Source: a virus
IMG/VR virus record: IMGVR_UViG_3300010430_000470
Location: 1-23,113 of that record
Strand: one strand, 5' to 3'
Length of the DNA stretch: 23,113 bases
Below are positions 4,883 to 10,610 of the stretch, one piece after another. Below the pieces are notes generated by a model, which saw only the letters and a list, made by a program, of their open reading frames with translations, searched no databases and was not told the origin of the DNA. A program made the position numbers and the translations under genes. The stretch's first letter is position 1, and each line of letters begins with the position of its first letter.

Positions 4883-5508
4883 GTAAGAAGTTTGTTGCTC
4901 TTGAGTGGGAATTTATACGTGATAAATCTACCACGATGCAGGAGAAATTAGTTATGGCAGAAATAGCGCAATTATCATCAATGGAAAAAGGGTGTTTCGC
5001 TGGAAATGGTCATTTTGCGAAGCTTCTGGGTGTTAAGAAAACAGCCATTTCACGGACGATATCAAGCCTTGAAAAAAAGGGATTTATTACCTCTGAAATT
5101 ACCCCAGGAAGCCGGAATAAAGAGCGTGTGATTACTATTAACAAAATGTTATCAGGTGATAACAAAATGTTATCGCAACCGATAACAAAATGTTTAGAGA
5201 CTAAAGGTAATAACACAAGTATTAATAATACAGTTAATAAAAAAAATACAAAAAAAGTTTTTAAAAAGCCGTCGGTAGAAGAATTAAAAAGCTACTGCCA
5301 AGAAAAATGTTTGTCTGTTGATTGTGAATACTTCTTTTATCACTACGAAGCAAATGGATGGAAGGTCGGAAAGGCGCCGATGAGGGACTGGAAAGCCACG
5401 CTAAAAAACTGGCATCGCAGGCAAGGAAAATTTAAAACCGGCACCAGTCAAAAACAAATCAAGGATAAAGAATTCAAGTCATCACCACCACCGGAGTGGG
5501 CGTTATGA
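4879..5508 (+). CDS. replication initiator, O-like, with internal origin (209 aa)
   Basis: The N-terminal half has a winged-helix/MarR-like region (about 45-80: FAKLLGVKKTAISRTISSLEKKGFI), typical of phage replication proteins that bind iterons. A Lys/Asn-rich linker follows. The C-terminal domain at about 130-180 holds EYFFYHYEANGWKVGK and MRDWKATLKNWHRR, the pattern of DnaT/DnaD-like phage replication proteins. Together with the DnaC-like gene immediately downstream (ATGA overlap at 5505-5508), it should recruit the host DnaB helicase to the origin. Codons at about 87-106 encode iterons, giving the repetitive peptide NKMLSGDNKMLSQ. The start overlaps the preceding ORF by ATGA. Confidence 0.88.
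   Translation: MSKKFVALEWEFIRDKSTTMQEKLVMAEIAQLSSMEKGCFAGNGHFAKLLGVKKTAISRTISSLEKKGFITSEITPGSRNKERVITINKMLSGDNKMLSQPITKCLETKGNNTSINNTVNKKNTKKVFKKPSVEELKSYCQEKCLSVDCEYFFYHYEANGWKVGKAPMRDWKATLKNWHRRQGKFKTGTSQKQIKDKEFKSSPPPEWAL
5139..5270 (+). other. phage replication origin: three iterons plus AT-rich region
   Basis: TAACAAAATGTTATC occurs at 5139-5153 and 5160-5174, and a third partial copy (TAACAAAATGTT) at 5183-5194, spaced 21 and 23 bp, about two helical turns. Each is itself a dyad (GATAAC...GTTATC). Directly after them, 5206-5265 is almost pure A/T, a likely unwinding element. Iterons inside the initiator gene followed by an AT-rich stretch is the lambda ori design (lambda has four iterons). 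Confidence 0.85.
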
Positions 5509-6269
5509 GTGAAGCGATGGAAAACTACAAGGTGCCGGCTGTTGAACAGCGTGAGATTGATGGCAGATGTACTAAGCATGGACCATTCACAGCAAAGCAA
5601 ACTCTGTTTAACCGCAAATGGATGGGTGGCCGGTGCCCTAAGTGCGAAAAAGACAATAACTCAAACGATGTGGAGAAGCTTCGTAAATTAAGCGAAGCGG
5701 CCAAGTTAGCGAAAATTCCAAAGCGGTTTAAATCAGCTTCGTTCAATGGTTATCAGGTTGAAGATGATAATTCTATGCAACGGTTCGCTTATGCTACGGT
5801 TAAGAAATATGCTGATAACTGGAAGTCACGGTTGGAGGCTGGCGGTGGTTTGACCTTATTCGGTAAATGCGGCACCGGTAAGACACACTTAGTCTGTGCC
5901 CTGGCTAATCACATCATTCAATCTGGTGGTGCCGGGGTGGTGTATCGTGCTGTGTATGACGTAGTGAAGTCAGTGAAGTCTACATGGGCCCGTGATAGCC
6001 AGATGTCGGAAGCCGAAGCAATTAATAATTTCGTTAAGCCTGATTTTTTAATCATTGATGAGGTTGGGGTTCAATTTGGAAGCGAAGCTGAGCGTTTAAT
6101 CTTATTCGAGATACTTAATCGCCGGTATGAGAATGTGAAGCCGACAATAATCGTCAGTAACTTAGATGATGAAGAATTAACCAAGTGCCTGGGTGAGCGG
6201 GTTATTGATCGTCTGAAGGAGGGTGGTGGAGCCCGGATTGGGTTCAGCTGGGGGAGCTATAGGAAATGA
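5505..6269 (+). CDS. DnaC-like helicase loader ATPase (254 aa)
   Basis: AAA+ ATPase of the DnaC/IstB type. A zinc-ribbon-like N-terminus has Cys22, His25, Cys44 and Cys47 (RCTKHG and RCPKC). Walker A is GKCGTGKTHL (Lys126, Thr127), Walker B is FLIIDE (181-186), sensor-type VSNL is at 218-220, and conserved arginines lie in GERVIDRL. It should load the host replicative helicase at the phage origin together with the upstream initiator. The ATG at 5505 overlaps the previous stop and has GGAG about 10 bases upstream; the in-frame GTG at 5496 is less likely. The stop overlaps the next gene by ATGA. Length is close to E. coli DnaC (245). Confidence 0.93.
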   Translation: MSEAMENYKVPAVEQREIDGRCTKHGPFTAKQTLFNRKWMGGRCPKCEKDNNSNDVEKLRKLSEAAKLAKIPKRFKSASFNGYQVEDDNSMQRFAYATVKKYADNWKSRLEAGGGLTLFGKCGTGKTHLVCALANHIIQSGGAGVVYRAVYDVVKSVKSTWARDSQMSEAEAINNFVKPDFLIIDEVGVQFGSEAERLILFEILNRRYENVKPTIIVSNLDDEELTKCLGERVIDRLKEGGGARIGFSWGSYRK

Positions 6270-6466
6270 GAGCACGAGACAGACACTTAAACACAATTCA
6301 TTTAATCAGAGAGGCTTTAAGTCAAGGGCCTAAGAATATTGAGCAGATACATGAAGCGACCGGTGTTCACCGGATAACAATCATTGAGCGGCTTGCTGAT
6401 GCTGAGTGTTGGGGAATCGTTAGTCGTGATGATGAAATGTTTAGCTTAGTTCAGGTGGTTTCATGA
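6266..6466 (+). CDS. small helix-turn-helix protein (66 aa)
   Basis: After a basic start the sequence has three short helices, of which IEQIHEATGVHRITIIERLADAE reads as a helix-turn-helix, followed by WGIVSRDDEMFSLV as a likely beta wing. This is the plan of a minimal winged-helix DNA-binding domain. It is coupled by ATGA to both neighbours in the replication operon, where similar small proteins are common. Target and role are not visible. Confidence 0.75.
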   Translation: MRARDRHLNTIHLIREALSQGPKNIEQIHEATGVHRITIIERLADAECWGIVSRDDEMFSLVQVVS

Positions 6467-6735
6467 ACCCCTACAAATGGAAGTACCTCACCCCTTACCA
6501 GCGCATTAGATACAAGCTGAAACAGGAATTAAAAAAAGATAAGCCCGGGTTCTGGTGCCGCTTAAAGATTATGTGGTATCGACAGCTTATTGAGCAGATA
6601 CGGTTTAACCAGTTCACCAAAAACGTACACAACCCCGATTTACACTTAAAACCACATCAGGAGATAAACAATGATCATCTTACTAGTTTTAATTCAGATT
6701 TACAGTCACACAGCGCAAAACATCGAAGCCGATAG
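6463..6735 (+). CDS. hypothetical basic protein (90 aa)
   Basis: An Arg/Lys/Trp/Tyr-rich N-terminal half (YQRIRYKLKQELKKDKPG, then WCRLKIMWYRQLIEQIRF) predicts two amphipathic basic helices. The C-terminal third is polar and low in conservation signals, and its DNA overlaps the next gene by 65 bases, so it may be a dispensable extension. The start overlaps the preceding TGA by ATGA. Not recognised; could bind nucleic acid by charge. Confidence 0.65.
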   Translation: MNPYKWKYLTPYQRIRYKLKQELKKDKPGFWCRLKIMWYRQLIEQIRFNQFTKNVHNPDLHLKPHQEINNDHLTSFNSDLQSHSAKHRSR

Positions 6736-6832
6736 CCGGTGCCGAAACACGCCTGATATCGATTATCAGATAAATAACCAGATCGTTTGCTTACCTACTG
6801 ATTTGATTTATCGGGATGGGTTTGAGTTATGA
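6671..6832 (+). CDS. small protein with N-terminal signal or anchor (53 aa)
   Basis: A 53-residue frame with an excellent ribosome binding site (AGGAG, 7 bases before the ATG). The N-terminus MIILLVLIQIYSHTAQNIEA looks like a signal peptide cleavable near TAQ, followed by a short mature part with two cysteines that could form a disulfide in the periplasm. It starts inside the 90-aa gene in another frame and ends in an ATGA overlap with the next membrane protein. Family not recognised. Confidence 0.7.
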   Translation: MIILLVLIQIYSHTAQNIEADSRCRNTPDIDYQINNQIVCLPTDLIYRDGFEL

Positions 6833-7002
6833 GTACAAGTACATTCACAAGCATTCTGTTGTTGATATTTATCACTTTGAAACTGACAGGTCATATTACT
6901 TGGTCTTGGTGGTGGGTGTTTGCTCCTGTGTGGATGCCTTTGGTCATTGCTTTGGCTGGCCTATTGTTTCTATTTATTGTTAAAGAGTTTAATCGATTAT
7001 GA
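6829..7002 (+). CDS. small TMEM185-like membrane protein (57 aa)
   Basis: Two membrane segments surround the motif LKLTGHITWSWWWVFAPVWMPL, which I recognise from short phage and bacterial membrane proteins annotated as transmembrane Fragile-X-F-associated (TMEM185-like). These have no known function but recur in early regions of temperate phages. It begins and ends with ATGA overlaps, confirming the boundaries. Likely an inner-membrane protein. Confidence 0.78.
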   Translation: MSTSTFTSILLLIFITLKLTGHITWSWWWVFAPVWMPLVIALAGLLFLFIVKEFNRL

Positions 7003-7181
7003 GTAAGGATAAATTAAAGCCGTGCCCTTTCTGCGGTTCTCATTAAGTTGATTTGGTTAAAGATGGTGAGCATGTGTTTGCGTGTTGCGGGCGGTGTTGT
7101 GCATGTACGCGTTATGTTCATCATGATGATCGCGCTATCGAATTATGGAATAAGCGGGATGGTGGCGGTAGTGAGTGTTGA
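6999..7181 (+). pseudogene. Lar-like zinc protein interrupted by in-frame TAA
   Basis: The frame begins MSKDKLKPCPFCGSH, meets TAA at 7044-7046, and continues without another stop as VDLVKDGEHVFACCGRC and then RAIELWNKRDGGGSEC to TGA at 7179-7181. This is the full pattern of Lar-family restriction-alleviation proteins (LKPCPFCG, a second CxxC, then AI-x-WN-R). A Glu (GAA) would be usual at the stop position, so one G-to-T change explains it. The start is coupled to the upstream gene by ATGA. Either an inactivated gene, a readthrough case or a sequencing error. The family relieves host type I restriction. Confidence 0.8.
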
Positions 7182-7356
7182 TGATATGTTGAACTGGGTG
7201 AAATTAGAGCATCCAGATGCGCGGGTTAGGCCGGATAAGGAAGGGAATATGTTTTTACACTTTGGACGGATTCATCGTAGAACGATTGCGATGTTTAGGT
7301 CTGATGATGCTGAGCGTCTTAAGGAGCTGGCTGATTTGTATGGACCAAAAGACTGA
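7171..7356 (+). CDS. hypothetical protein (61 aa)
   Basis: Starts at GTG 7171 (MSVDDMLNWVKLEHPDARV) or at the internal ATG 7186; the GTG is preferred because it preserves the short overlap with the preceding frame and has purine-rich sequence before it. The protein reads as an alpha/beta fold with VRPDKEGNMFLHFGR as a beta hairpin and SDDAERLKELADLYGP as a terminal helix. Not recognised. The stop overlaps the next gene by 17 bases in another frame. Confidence 0.6.
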   Translation: MSVDDMLNWVKLEHPDARVRPDKEGNMFLHFGRIHRRTIAMFRSDDAERLKELADLYGPKD

Positions 7357-7534
7357 AGATTATCGACGTGAATGTGAAGCCAGAGAGTGGATTAAGCGTG
7401 GATATTCGACACCGGCAAGGATTAAGCAGTTAAGAAAACGAATTACTGATCAGCGGGGTGCCGATGCTGCTGATGAATTAATTATCGAAATGAGAAAGCA
7501 ATGGCAGTTATTAAAAAAGACAAACGTGTTTTAG
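7340..7534 (+). CDS. small phage protein of the DUF7696 style (64 aa)
   Basis: Begins MDQKTEDYRRECEAREWIKRG and continues with a basic helix containing RKRITDQRGADAADEL, a pattern I associate with small phage proteins (YRRQCEAR followed by a K-RG-EAA segment, DUF7696). All-helical, hydrophilic, cytoplasmic, function unknown. It starts inside the 61-aa gene and its 3' end overlaps the HNH gene by 34 bases. Frame and length are clear; the family name is from memory. Confidence 0.65.
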   Translation: MDQKTEDYRRECEAREWIKRGYSTPARIKQLRKRITDQRGADAADELIIEMRKQWQLLKKTNVF

Positions 7535-7902
7535 CGCCAAAGTATCTAGACTTTGTAAGAACCCTTACATGCTCTGCATGTGGCAGTCCTGAAGTTAATC
7601 CACACCATGTAATAGGGCATGGCTTTAGTGGCGGCGCTTTGAAGCCTGATGATTACCTGACTATCCCTTTATGTAATAAACATCACACCGGTGACGAGGG
7701 CGTGCATCGGGGTCATAAGTCGTGGGAGTTTCAGTTCGGTTCGCAACTTAACTTTTGTGTTGAAGCATTGTTACTCGCTTATGTTCAGAAAGTTATTAGT
7801 AAGGATGTTGCGATTGAGTACCTGGGGATTATTGAGGATAAGGTTGGTACAGGGTGTGTCGATGGGGTTATTAACGATGTTTTAAGGCAGTTGGGCGTAT
7901 GA
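7501..7902 (+). CDS. HNH-type recombination nuclease, Ref/DUF968-like (133 aa)
   Basis: Zinc and HNH motifs are in order: Cys24 and Cys27 (CSACG), His35-His36 (NPHHVIGHG), Cys58 (PLCNKHH) and His61-His62. The rest, HRGHKSWEFQFGSQLNF, matches the C-terminal helix of phage HNH proteins of the Ref, YbcO and DUF968 group, found in the nin-like region of lambdoid phages and linked to recombination. The probable activity is metal-dependent endonuclease. It overlaps the upstream gene by 34 bases and the VRR-NUC gene by ATGA. Which of the related families it belongs to is not settled. Confidence 0.82.
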   Translation: MAVIKKDKRVLAPKYLDFVRTLTCSACGSPEVNPHHVIGHGFSGGALKPDDYLTIPLCNKHHTGDEGVHRGHKSWEFQFGSQLNFCVEALLLAYVQKVISKDVAIEYLGIIEDKVGTGCVDGVINDVLRQLGV

Positions 7903-8273
7903 GTGAGAGTGCCCATCAAAAAGCTGTTGTGCAGTTCTTCAGGATGCAGTGGCCGAATGAGGTGATTTTTGCGGTGCCGAATGGGTCGTGGTTGGCCGGT
8001 GATAGTGTACAGCGAGCGAAGCAGATGAAACGGATGAAGGCTGAGGGTCTTGAGCCTGGCATCCTTGATTTGGTAGTCCCGGTGCCGGCTTTGCATTGGC
8101 ATGGGTTATTTATTGAGATGAAGGACCTGGGTAAAACAGCTTCAAGCTTATCTAAGAATCAAAAGAAGATGATGTATTATCTAAGCGAGCAAGGTTACCG
8201 AGTGGAATGGTCAGCCGGTTCCGATAAGGCTATCAGTATATTAAAAGAGTATATGGATTATGCTGGAAAGTAA
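7899..8273 (+). CDS. VRR-NUC domain nuclease (124 aa)
   Basis: The VRR-NUC fold (PD-(D/E)XK superfamily) is visible along the whole length: AVPNGS at 25-30, KAEGLEPGILDLVV with Asp57, FIEMK with Glu73 and Lys75, then SKNQKK with Gln88 and GYRVEW. Stand-alone phage VRR-NUC proteins of this size are thought to be structure-specific nucleases, perhaps resolving branched DNA before packaging, a role played in lambda by Rap. Coupled to the HNH gene by ATGA and overlapping the next gene by 14 bases. The catalytic residues are all present. Confidence 0.9.
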   Translation: MSESAHQKAVVQFFRMQWPNEVIFAVPNGSWLAGDSVQRAKQMKRMKAEGLEPGILDLVVPVPALHWHGLFIEMKDLGKTASSLSKNQKKMMYYLSEQGYRVEWSAGSDKAISILKEYMDYAGK

Positions 8274-8715
8274 GTTGACGTCTTTATCACTTCAATCAAT
8301 TAAAGATATCGGTCTGTTTATTAGTAGTACTAAATCAGGCAGTGATTGTTACCGCAATGATGTGTTAGCCGCATTGGCAGTGGCCGGTGGCGATGATGTG
8401 TTTAGTGTTGAGATATTACTGGAGTTGGTTATTGGCCAGGGTGATAAGCTGGTTATATCATCAGAACTTATTGATCGTGCCAGGCGGTTTGGTTATCGTG
8501 ATGTTGGTGAAATCGCCGAAGCAATTTATAATTCCCTGTTATTGGTGGTTAGGCAAAAAGGTCGGCTATCTTATAGAGCCGGTGCCGCTTTGTTGGATTG
8601 TAGTGATAAGACGTACAAAAATAAGTACGCTGGGTTCATTAATGCCCAGGTCGATGACATTACGATTAAGATGGCCCGGGTGGTTAACTATGTGTATGAT
8701 TATCTAAATGGATAA
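8260..8715 (+). CDS. probable late antiterminator, Q-like by position (151 aa)
   Basis: Last gene of the early-right operon, directly before a late promoter-terminator unit, which is the place of Q in lambdoid phages. The sequence is alpha-helical, and its C-terminal 50 residues contain GRLSYRAGAALLDCSDKTYKNKY, which could be a helix-turn-helix with a Tyr-rich recognition helix. I do not see the cysteine zinc motif of lambda Q, so it would be one of the diverged Q groups. The assignment rests on position and on the PR'-tR' structure that follows; a different regulator is possible. The start overlaps the VRR-NUC gene by 14 bases. Confidence 0.6.
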   Translation: MLESKLTSLSLQSIKDIGLFISSTKSGSDCYRNDVLAALAVAGGDDVFSVEILLELVIGQGDKLVISSELIDRARRFGYRDVGEIAEAIYNSLLLVVRQKGRLSYRAGAALLDCSDKTYKNKYAGFINAQVDDITIKMARVVNYVYDYLNG

Positions 8716-8739
8716 TTTTTCTTTAAATATCCAAAAAAT

Positions 8740-8768
8740 TAGACATTCCGCACTTTTTACCCTATAAT
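8740..8768 (+). promoter_or_regulatory. late promoter PR'
   Basis: TAGACA (8740-8745) and TATAAT (8763-8768) with a 17-base spacer, within a 110-base gap between the antiterminator and endolysin genes. Transcription would start near 8775 and meet a terminator about 20 bases later. AATACT at 8781-8786 could act as a -10-like pause element in the early transcribed region, as in other Q-dependent promoters. Confidence 0.85.
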
Positions 8769-8791
8769 TACCACTGTCGAATACTGACTTT

Positions 8792-8817
8792 AAACCTGCC
8801 ATCCGGCGGGTTTTTTT
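8792..8817 (+). terminator. late terminator tR'
   Basis: Stem of about nine pairs: AAACCTGCC (8792-8800), loop ATCC, GGCGGGTTT (8805-8813), running into a seven-T tail (8811-8817). It lies immediately before the endolysin, so unmodified polymerase from PR' would make only a leader of roughly 40 bases. Confidence 0.9.
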
Positions 8818-8825
8818 ATGCCTGA

Positions 8826-9287
8826 ATGAAAAACTACCTCGTCATGATAGATCGTTTGATCAGTGATGAGGGTTATCGTGTGCGCGCTTATAAGGACACC
8901 ATGGGTGTATGGACTATTGGATATGGTTCTACTCGGTTATACACGCGGGGGCTTAAATCATATCCTGTTTCTAAAGATACAGCCGATATGCCGAGGTGGG
9001 AAGCCCGGCGCAATCTAATCATTTATGTCGATACTGCTATTCAAATTGCTCGTGAGTTCGTAAAGAACTTTGATGATATTGGTGAGGTGCGGCAGTGCGC
9101 TTTAACAATGATGGCTTATCAGATGGGGTATGGGCTACATGAGTTCGATAACACCCGCTTCTTTATCGAAAATGGCGCGTATGGTGCCGCTGCTGATGAA
9201 ATGCTTGATAGCTTATGGGGAACAACACAATCACCAGAACGCGCTAAGCGTACATCATTAATCTTCAAGAATAACGAGTGGATATGA
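8826..9287 (+). CDS. endolysin, T4-type lysozyme GH24 (153 aa)
   Basis: The GH24 muramidase catalytic triad is in place: Glu15 (SDEGYRVRAYKD), Asp24 and Thr30 (MGVWTIGYGST), with the family spacing. It hydrolyses the N-acetylmuramic acid to N-acetylglucosamine bond of peptidoglycan. No signal or SAR segment at the N-terminus, so export relies on the holin. Length is as in P22 and T4 lysozymes (about 150-165). The ATG is unusual in lacking a Shine-Dalgarno sequence: the T-run of the terminator stands before it, and a three-codon cistron (ATG CCT GAA TGA, 8818-8829) overlaps its start. The stop overlaps the next gene by ATGA. Confidence 0.95.
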   Translation: MKNYLVMIDRLISDEGYRVRAYKDTMGVWTIGYGSTRLYTRGLKSYPVSKDTADMPRWEARRNLIIYVDTAIQIAREFVKNFDDIGEVRQCALTMMAYQMGYGLHEFDNTRFFIENGAYGAAADEMLDSLWGTTQSPERAKRTSLIFKNNEWI

Positions 9288-9505
9288 GTACATTATTAAT
9301 TATTGCCATGCTTCCGATGTGGTTGATTGGTTTGGTTGTTTTCTTTTACCTGGTAAAACCAATTGATAAGAAGATTCAGAATAACACCGGCTTTGATGTG
9401 TCTAATCGTATCAATCGATTACGTGCCTTATGGTTTGTTATCACACGACCATGGGGACTGGTTGGACACTGGCCGTGGTTGAAGAATGATGAAGGTGACT
9501 TATGA
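9284..9505 (+). CDS. small membrane protein in lysis cassette (73 aa)
   Basis: One strong membrane segment at about 3-26 (LLIIAMLPMWLIGLVVFFYL) followed by a basic cytoplasmic part with two Trp-rich patches. A GTG at 9278 is in frame, but the ATG at 9284 gives the usual ATGA coupling with the endolysin. Its place between endolysin and holin suggests a lysis accessory such as an antiholin, but the sequence does not prove this. The stop is coupled to the holin gene. Confidence 0.7.
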   Translation: MSTLLIIAMLPMWLIGLVVFFYLVKPIDKKIQNNTGFDVSNRINRLRALWFVITRPWGLVGHWPWLKNDEGDL

Positions 9506-9717
9506 GTGAGCAAATGAAAACAATGTGGGCGGCTGTTAAAGCAGCTTTCCCAATGCTTATGACATTATGGGTTATGGCTCTTGTCACATTCTTGGTTGTC
9601 AGACTTGCGGATAAGGAATTGTTAGTTGCGGCAAACCCAGTTCTTTTAGGCTTAATTGGCTCAATAATCACTGCTGCTTTCGTGGTGGTCCATTGGTGGT
9701 TTAAGAATAAGAAATGA
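9502..9717 (+). CDS. putative holin (71 aa)
   Basis: Two membrane helices at about 15-35 (AFPMLMTLWVMALVTFLVV) and 44-65 (NPVLLGLIGSIITAAFVVVHWWF), separated by a short polar turn, with a basic C-terminus (KNKK). This matches small class II holins, which form the inner-membrane lesion that releases the endolysin. Located between the endolysin and the spanins and coupled by ATGA on both sides. The assignment depends on topology and context, since holins share little sequence. Confidence 0.75.
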   Translation: MSEQMKTMWAAVKAAFPMLMTLWVMALVTFLVVRLADKELLVAANPVLLGLIGSIITAAFVVVHWWFKNKK

Positions 9718-10121
9718 AGTACATCACTATAAAGTCGCTGGGTGTTATATCAGCGGGTTTATTCGTTGCTCTTGTTGTCTCAGTGTCCTATGCACTGATT
9801 AAACGGTCTGACGTTAAGGTGGCTGAAGCTAATAATGAATCATTAAAGATGCAACTTACAAATGCTAAAAACGCCAACAAATCTAATTTAAAAACAATAG
9901 CATCACTTCAAGATGCAAACAGACAATGTGTGCTTGAACGCGAAGCTAACTCCAATGCTAACGAAAGTGAATTAAAAGCACATCAGGCACGCATTGCTTT
10001 AATCAGTAAAGACTATGAACAATTACAAGTTAGGCTCAATGCGCTCGGTGGCTGCGCTAATATGCGTATTGGTGCTGATGTTGTCAGGATGCTACAAGAC
10101 GCGGACAATCGTAGAGACTGA
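9714..10121 (+). CDS. Rz: Rz-like inner-membrane spanin (135 aa)
   Basis: An N-terminal membrane anchor at about 9-28 (GVISAGLFVALVVSVSYALI) is followed by a long helical, coiled-coil-like periplasmic region rich in Ala, Asn, Gln and Lys, as in i-spanins. It carries an outer-membrane partner gene embedded in its 3' end in the +1 frame, which is the hallmark of the Rz/Rz1 pair. Together they disrupt the outer membrane in the final lysis step. The start is coupled to the holin stop by ATGA. Confidence 0.88.
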   Translation: MKYITIKSLGVISAGLFVALVVSVSYALIKRSDVKVAEANNESLKMQLTNAKNANKSNLKTIASLQDANRQCVLEREANSNANESELKAHQARIALISKDYEQLQVRLNALGGCANMRIGADVVRMLQDADNRRD

Positions 10122-10311
10122 GCAAGTACCGGTTTATGTACCGCAGTCTATTGATATAGATCCCTCACTGCTTACTTGCTTTAAAACCCCGATTAATGAG
10201 ACTGACACATGGTCAGATGCGTTGCTTAAGATTAACAAGGCGTACACCATTTGTGCTGACAAAGTAACAAGAATCAAACACATTTATGAACTTCGATCGG
10301 AACAACATTGA
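10039..10311 (+). CDS. Rz1: Rz1-like outer-membrane spanin lipoprotein (90 aa)
   Basis: The signal peptide ends in lipobox LSGC (Cys18), after which the short mature protein has a Pro-containing stretch (VPVYVPQSI) and two further Cys residues. It begins within Rz in the +1 frame and extends 190 bases beyond its end, an overlapped rather than fully embedded arrangement. An in-frame ATG at 10015 would add eight polar residues before the signal; the ATG at 10039 fits a lipoprotein better. It should pair with Rz across the periplasm. The mature part is longer than in lambda Rz1. Confidence 0.88.
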   Translation: MRSVAALICVLVLMLSGCYKTRTIVETEQVPVYVPQSIDIDPSLLTCFKTPINETDTWSDALLKINKAYTICADKVTRIKHIYELRSEQH

Positions 10312-10519
10312 ACATGCTCACATTAGGATTGATACTGTCGAGCAGGTACAGGAAAACATGAGCACTTTAGTTGAAAGCCATGATCAGTGGCAGAAAAACA
10401 AAGACAGAAGTCTTGAGAAAATCAAAAACTGGATTATCGGTGGTGTCATCGTTTATGTGGCTAACACCGTGGGTATCATTGACCTTGCGCAGATATTTAT
10501 ATCACACATCGTCAAATAA
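10286..10519 (+). CDS. small coiled-coil membrane protein, XhlA-like (77 aa)
   Basis: An amphipathic helical N-terminal half (IRIDTVEQVQENMSTLVESH, then EKIKNW) is followed by one membrane segment at about 50-72. The plan, polar helix then C-terminal anchor, resembles haemolysin XhlA-type proteins that assist holins. It overlaps the Rz1 gene by 26 bases and is the last gene before cos. The family assignment is tentative. Confidence 0.62.
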   Translation: MNFDRNNIEHAHIRIDTVEQVQENMSTLVESHDQWQKNKDRSLEKIKNWIIGGVIVYVANTVGIIDLAQIFISHIVK

Positions 10520-10523
10520 AAGC

Positions 10524-10585
10524 GGGTCCTTTCTGGGGCCTTGCTTACGGGGGCTGGCGAGTGCGAGATTCCGCTAGATTTATGG
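10524..10585 (+). other. lambda-type cos site
   Basis: GGGTCCTTTCTGG (10524-10536) is nearly identical to the lambda cosQ core, which as I recall it reads GGGTCCTTTCCGG. Eight bases further, TTACGGGGG (10545-10553) corresponds to the lambda TTACGGGG at cosN, followed by a GC-rich stretch and GCTAGATTTATG (10573-10584; lambda has GCTATTTATG). The order cosQ-cosN, the position between the lysis genes and the small terminase, and the gpA-type terminase all agree. The nick positions are not determined; by analogy a 12-base cohesive end would begin near 10550. Confidence 0.82.
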
Positions 10586-10610
10586 TGCCATAGGTTGTTG
10601 TTGTTTTGTT

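Noticed and set aside
5224-5265. Runs of A in the replication gene as a possible frameshift site
   Set aside because: The zero frame continues into a recognised C-terminal domain and no alternative frame extends usefully; the runs are better explained as the AT-rich unwinding part of the origin.
7048-7170. Upstream extension of the 61-aa gene
   Set aside because: This part lies out of frame over the Lar-like sequence and reads as a Met/Val-rich artefact; the protein-like portion begins at 7171.
10015-10038. Longer start for the Rz1 lipoprotein
   Set aside because: It would place eight polar residues before the signal peptide; the ATG at 10039 gives a normal lipoprotein signal.
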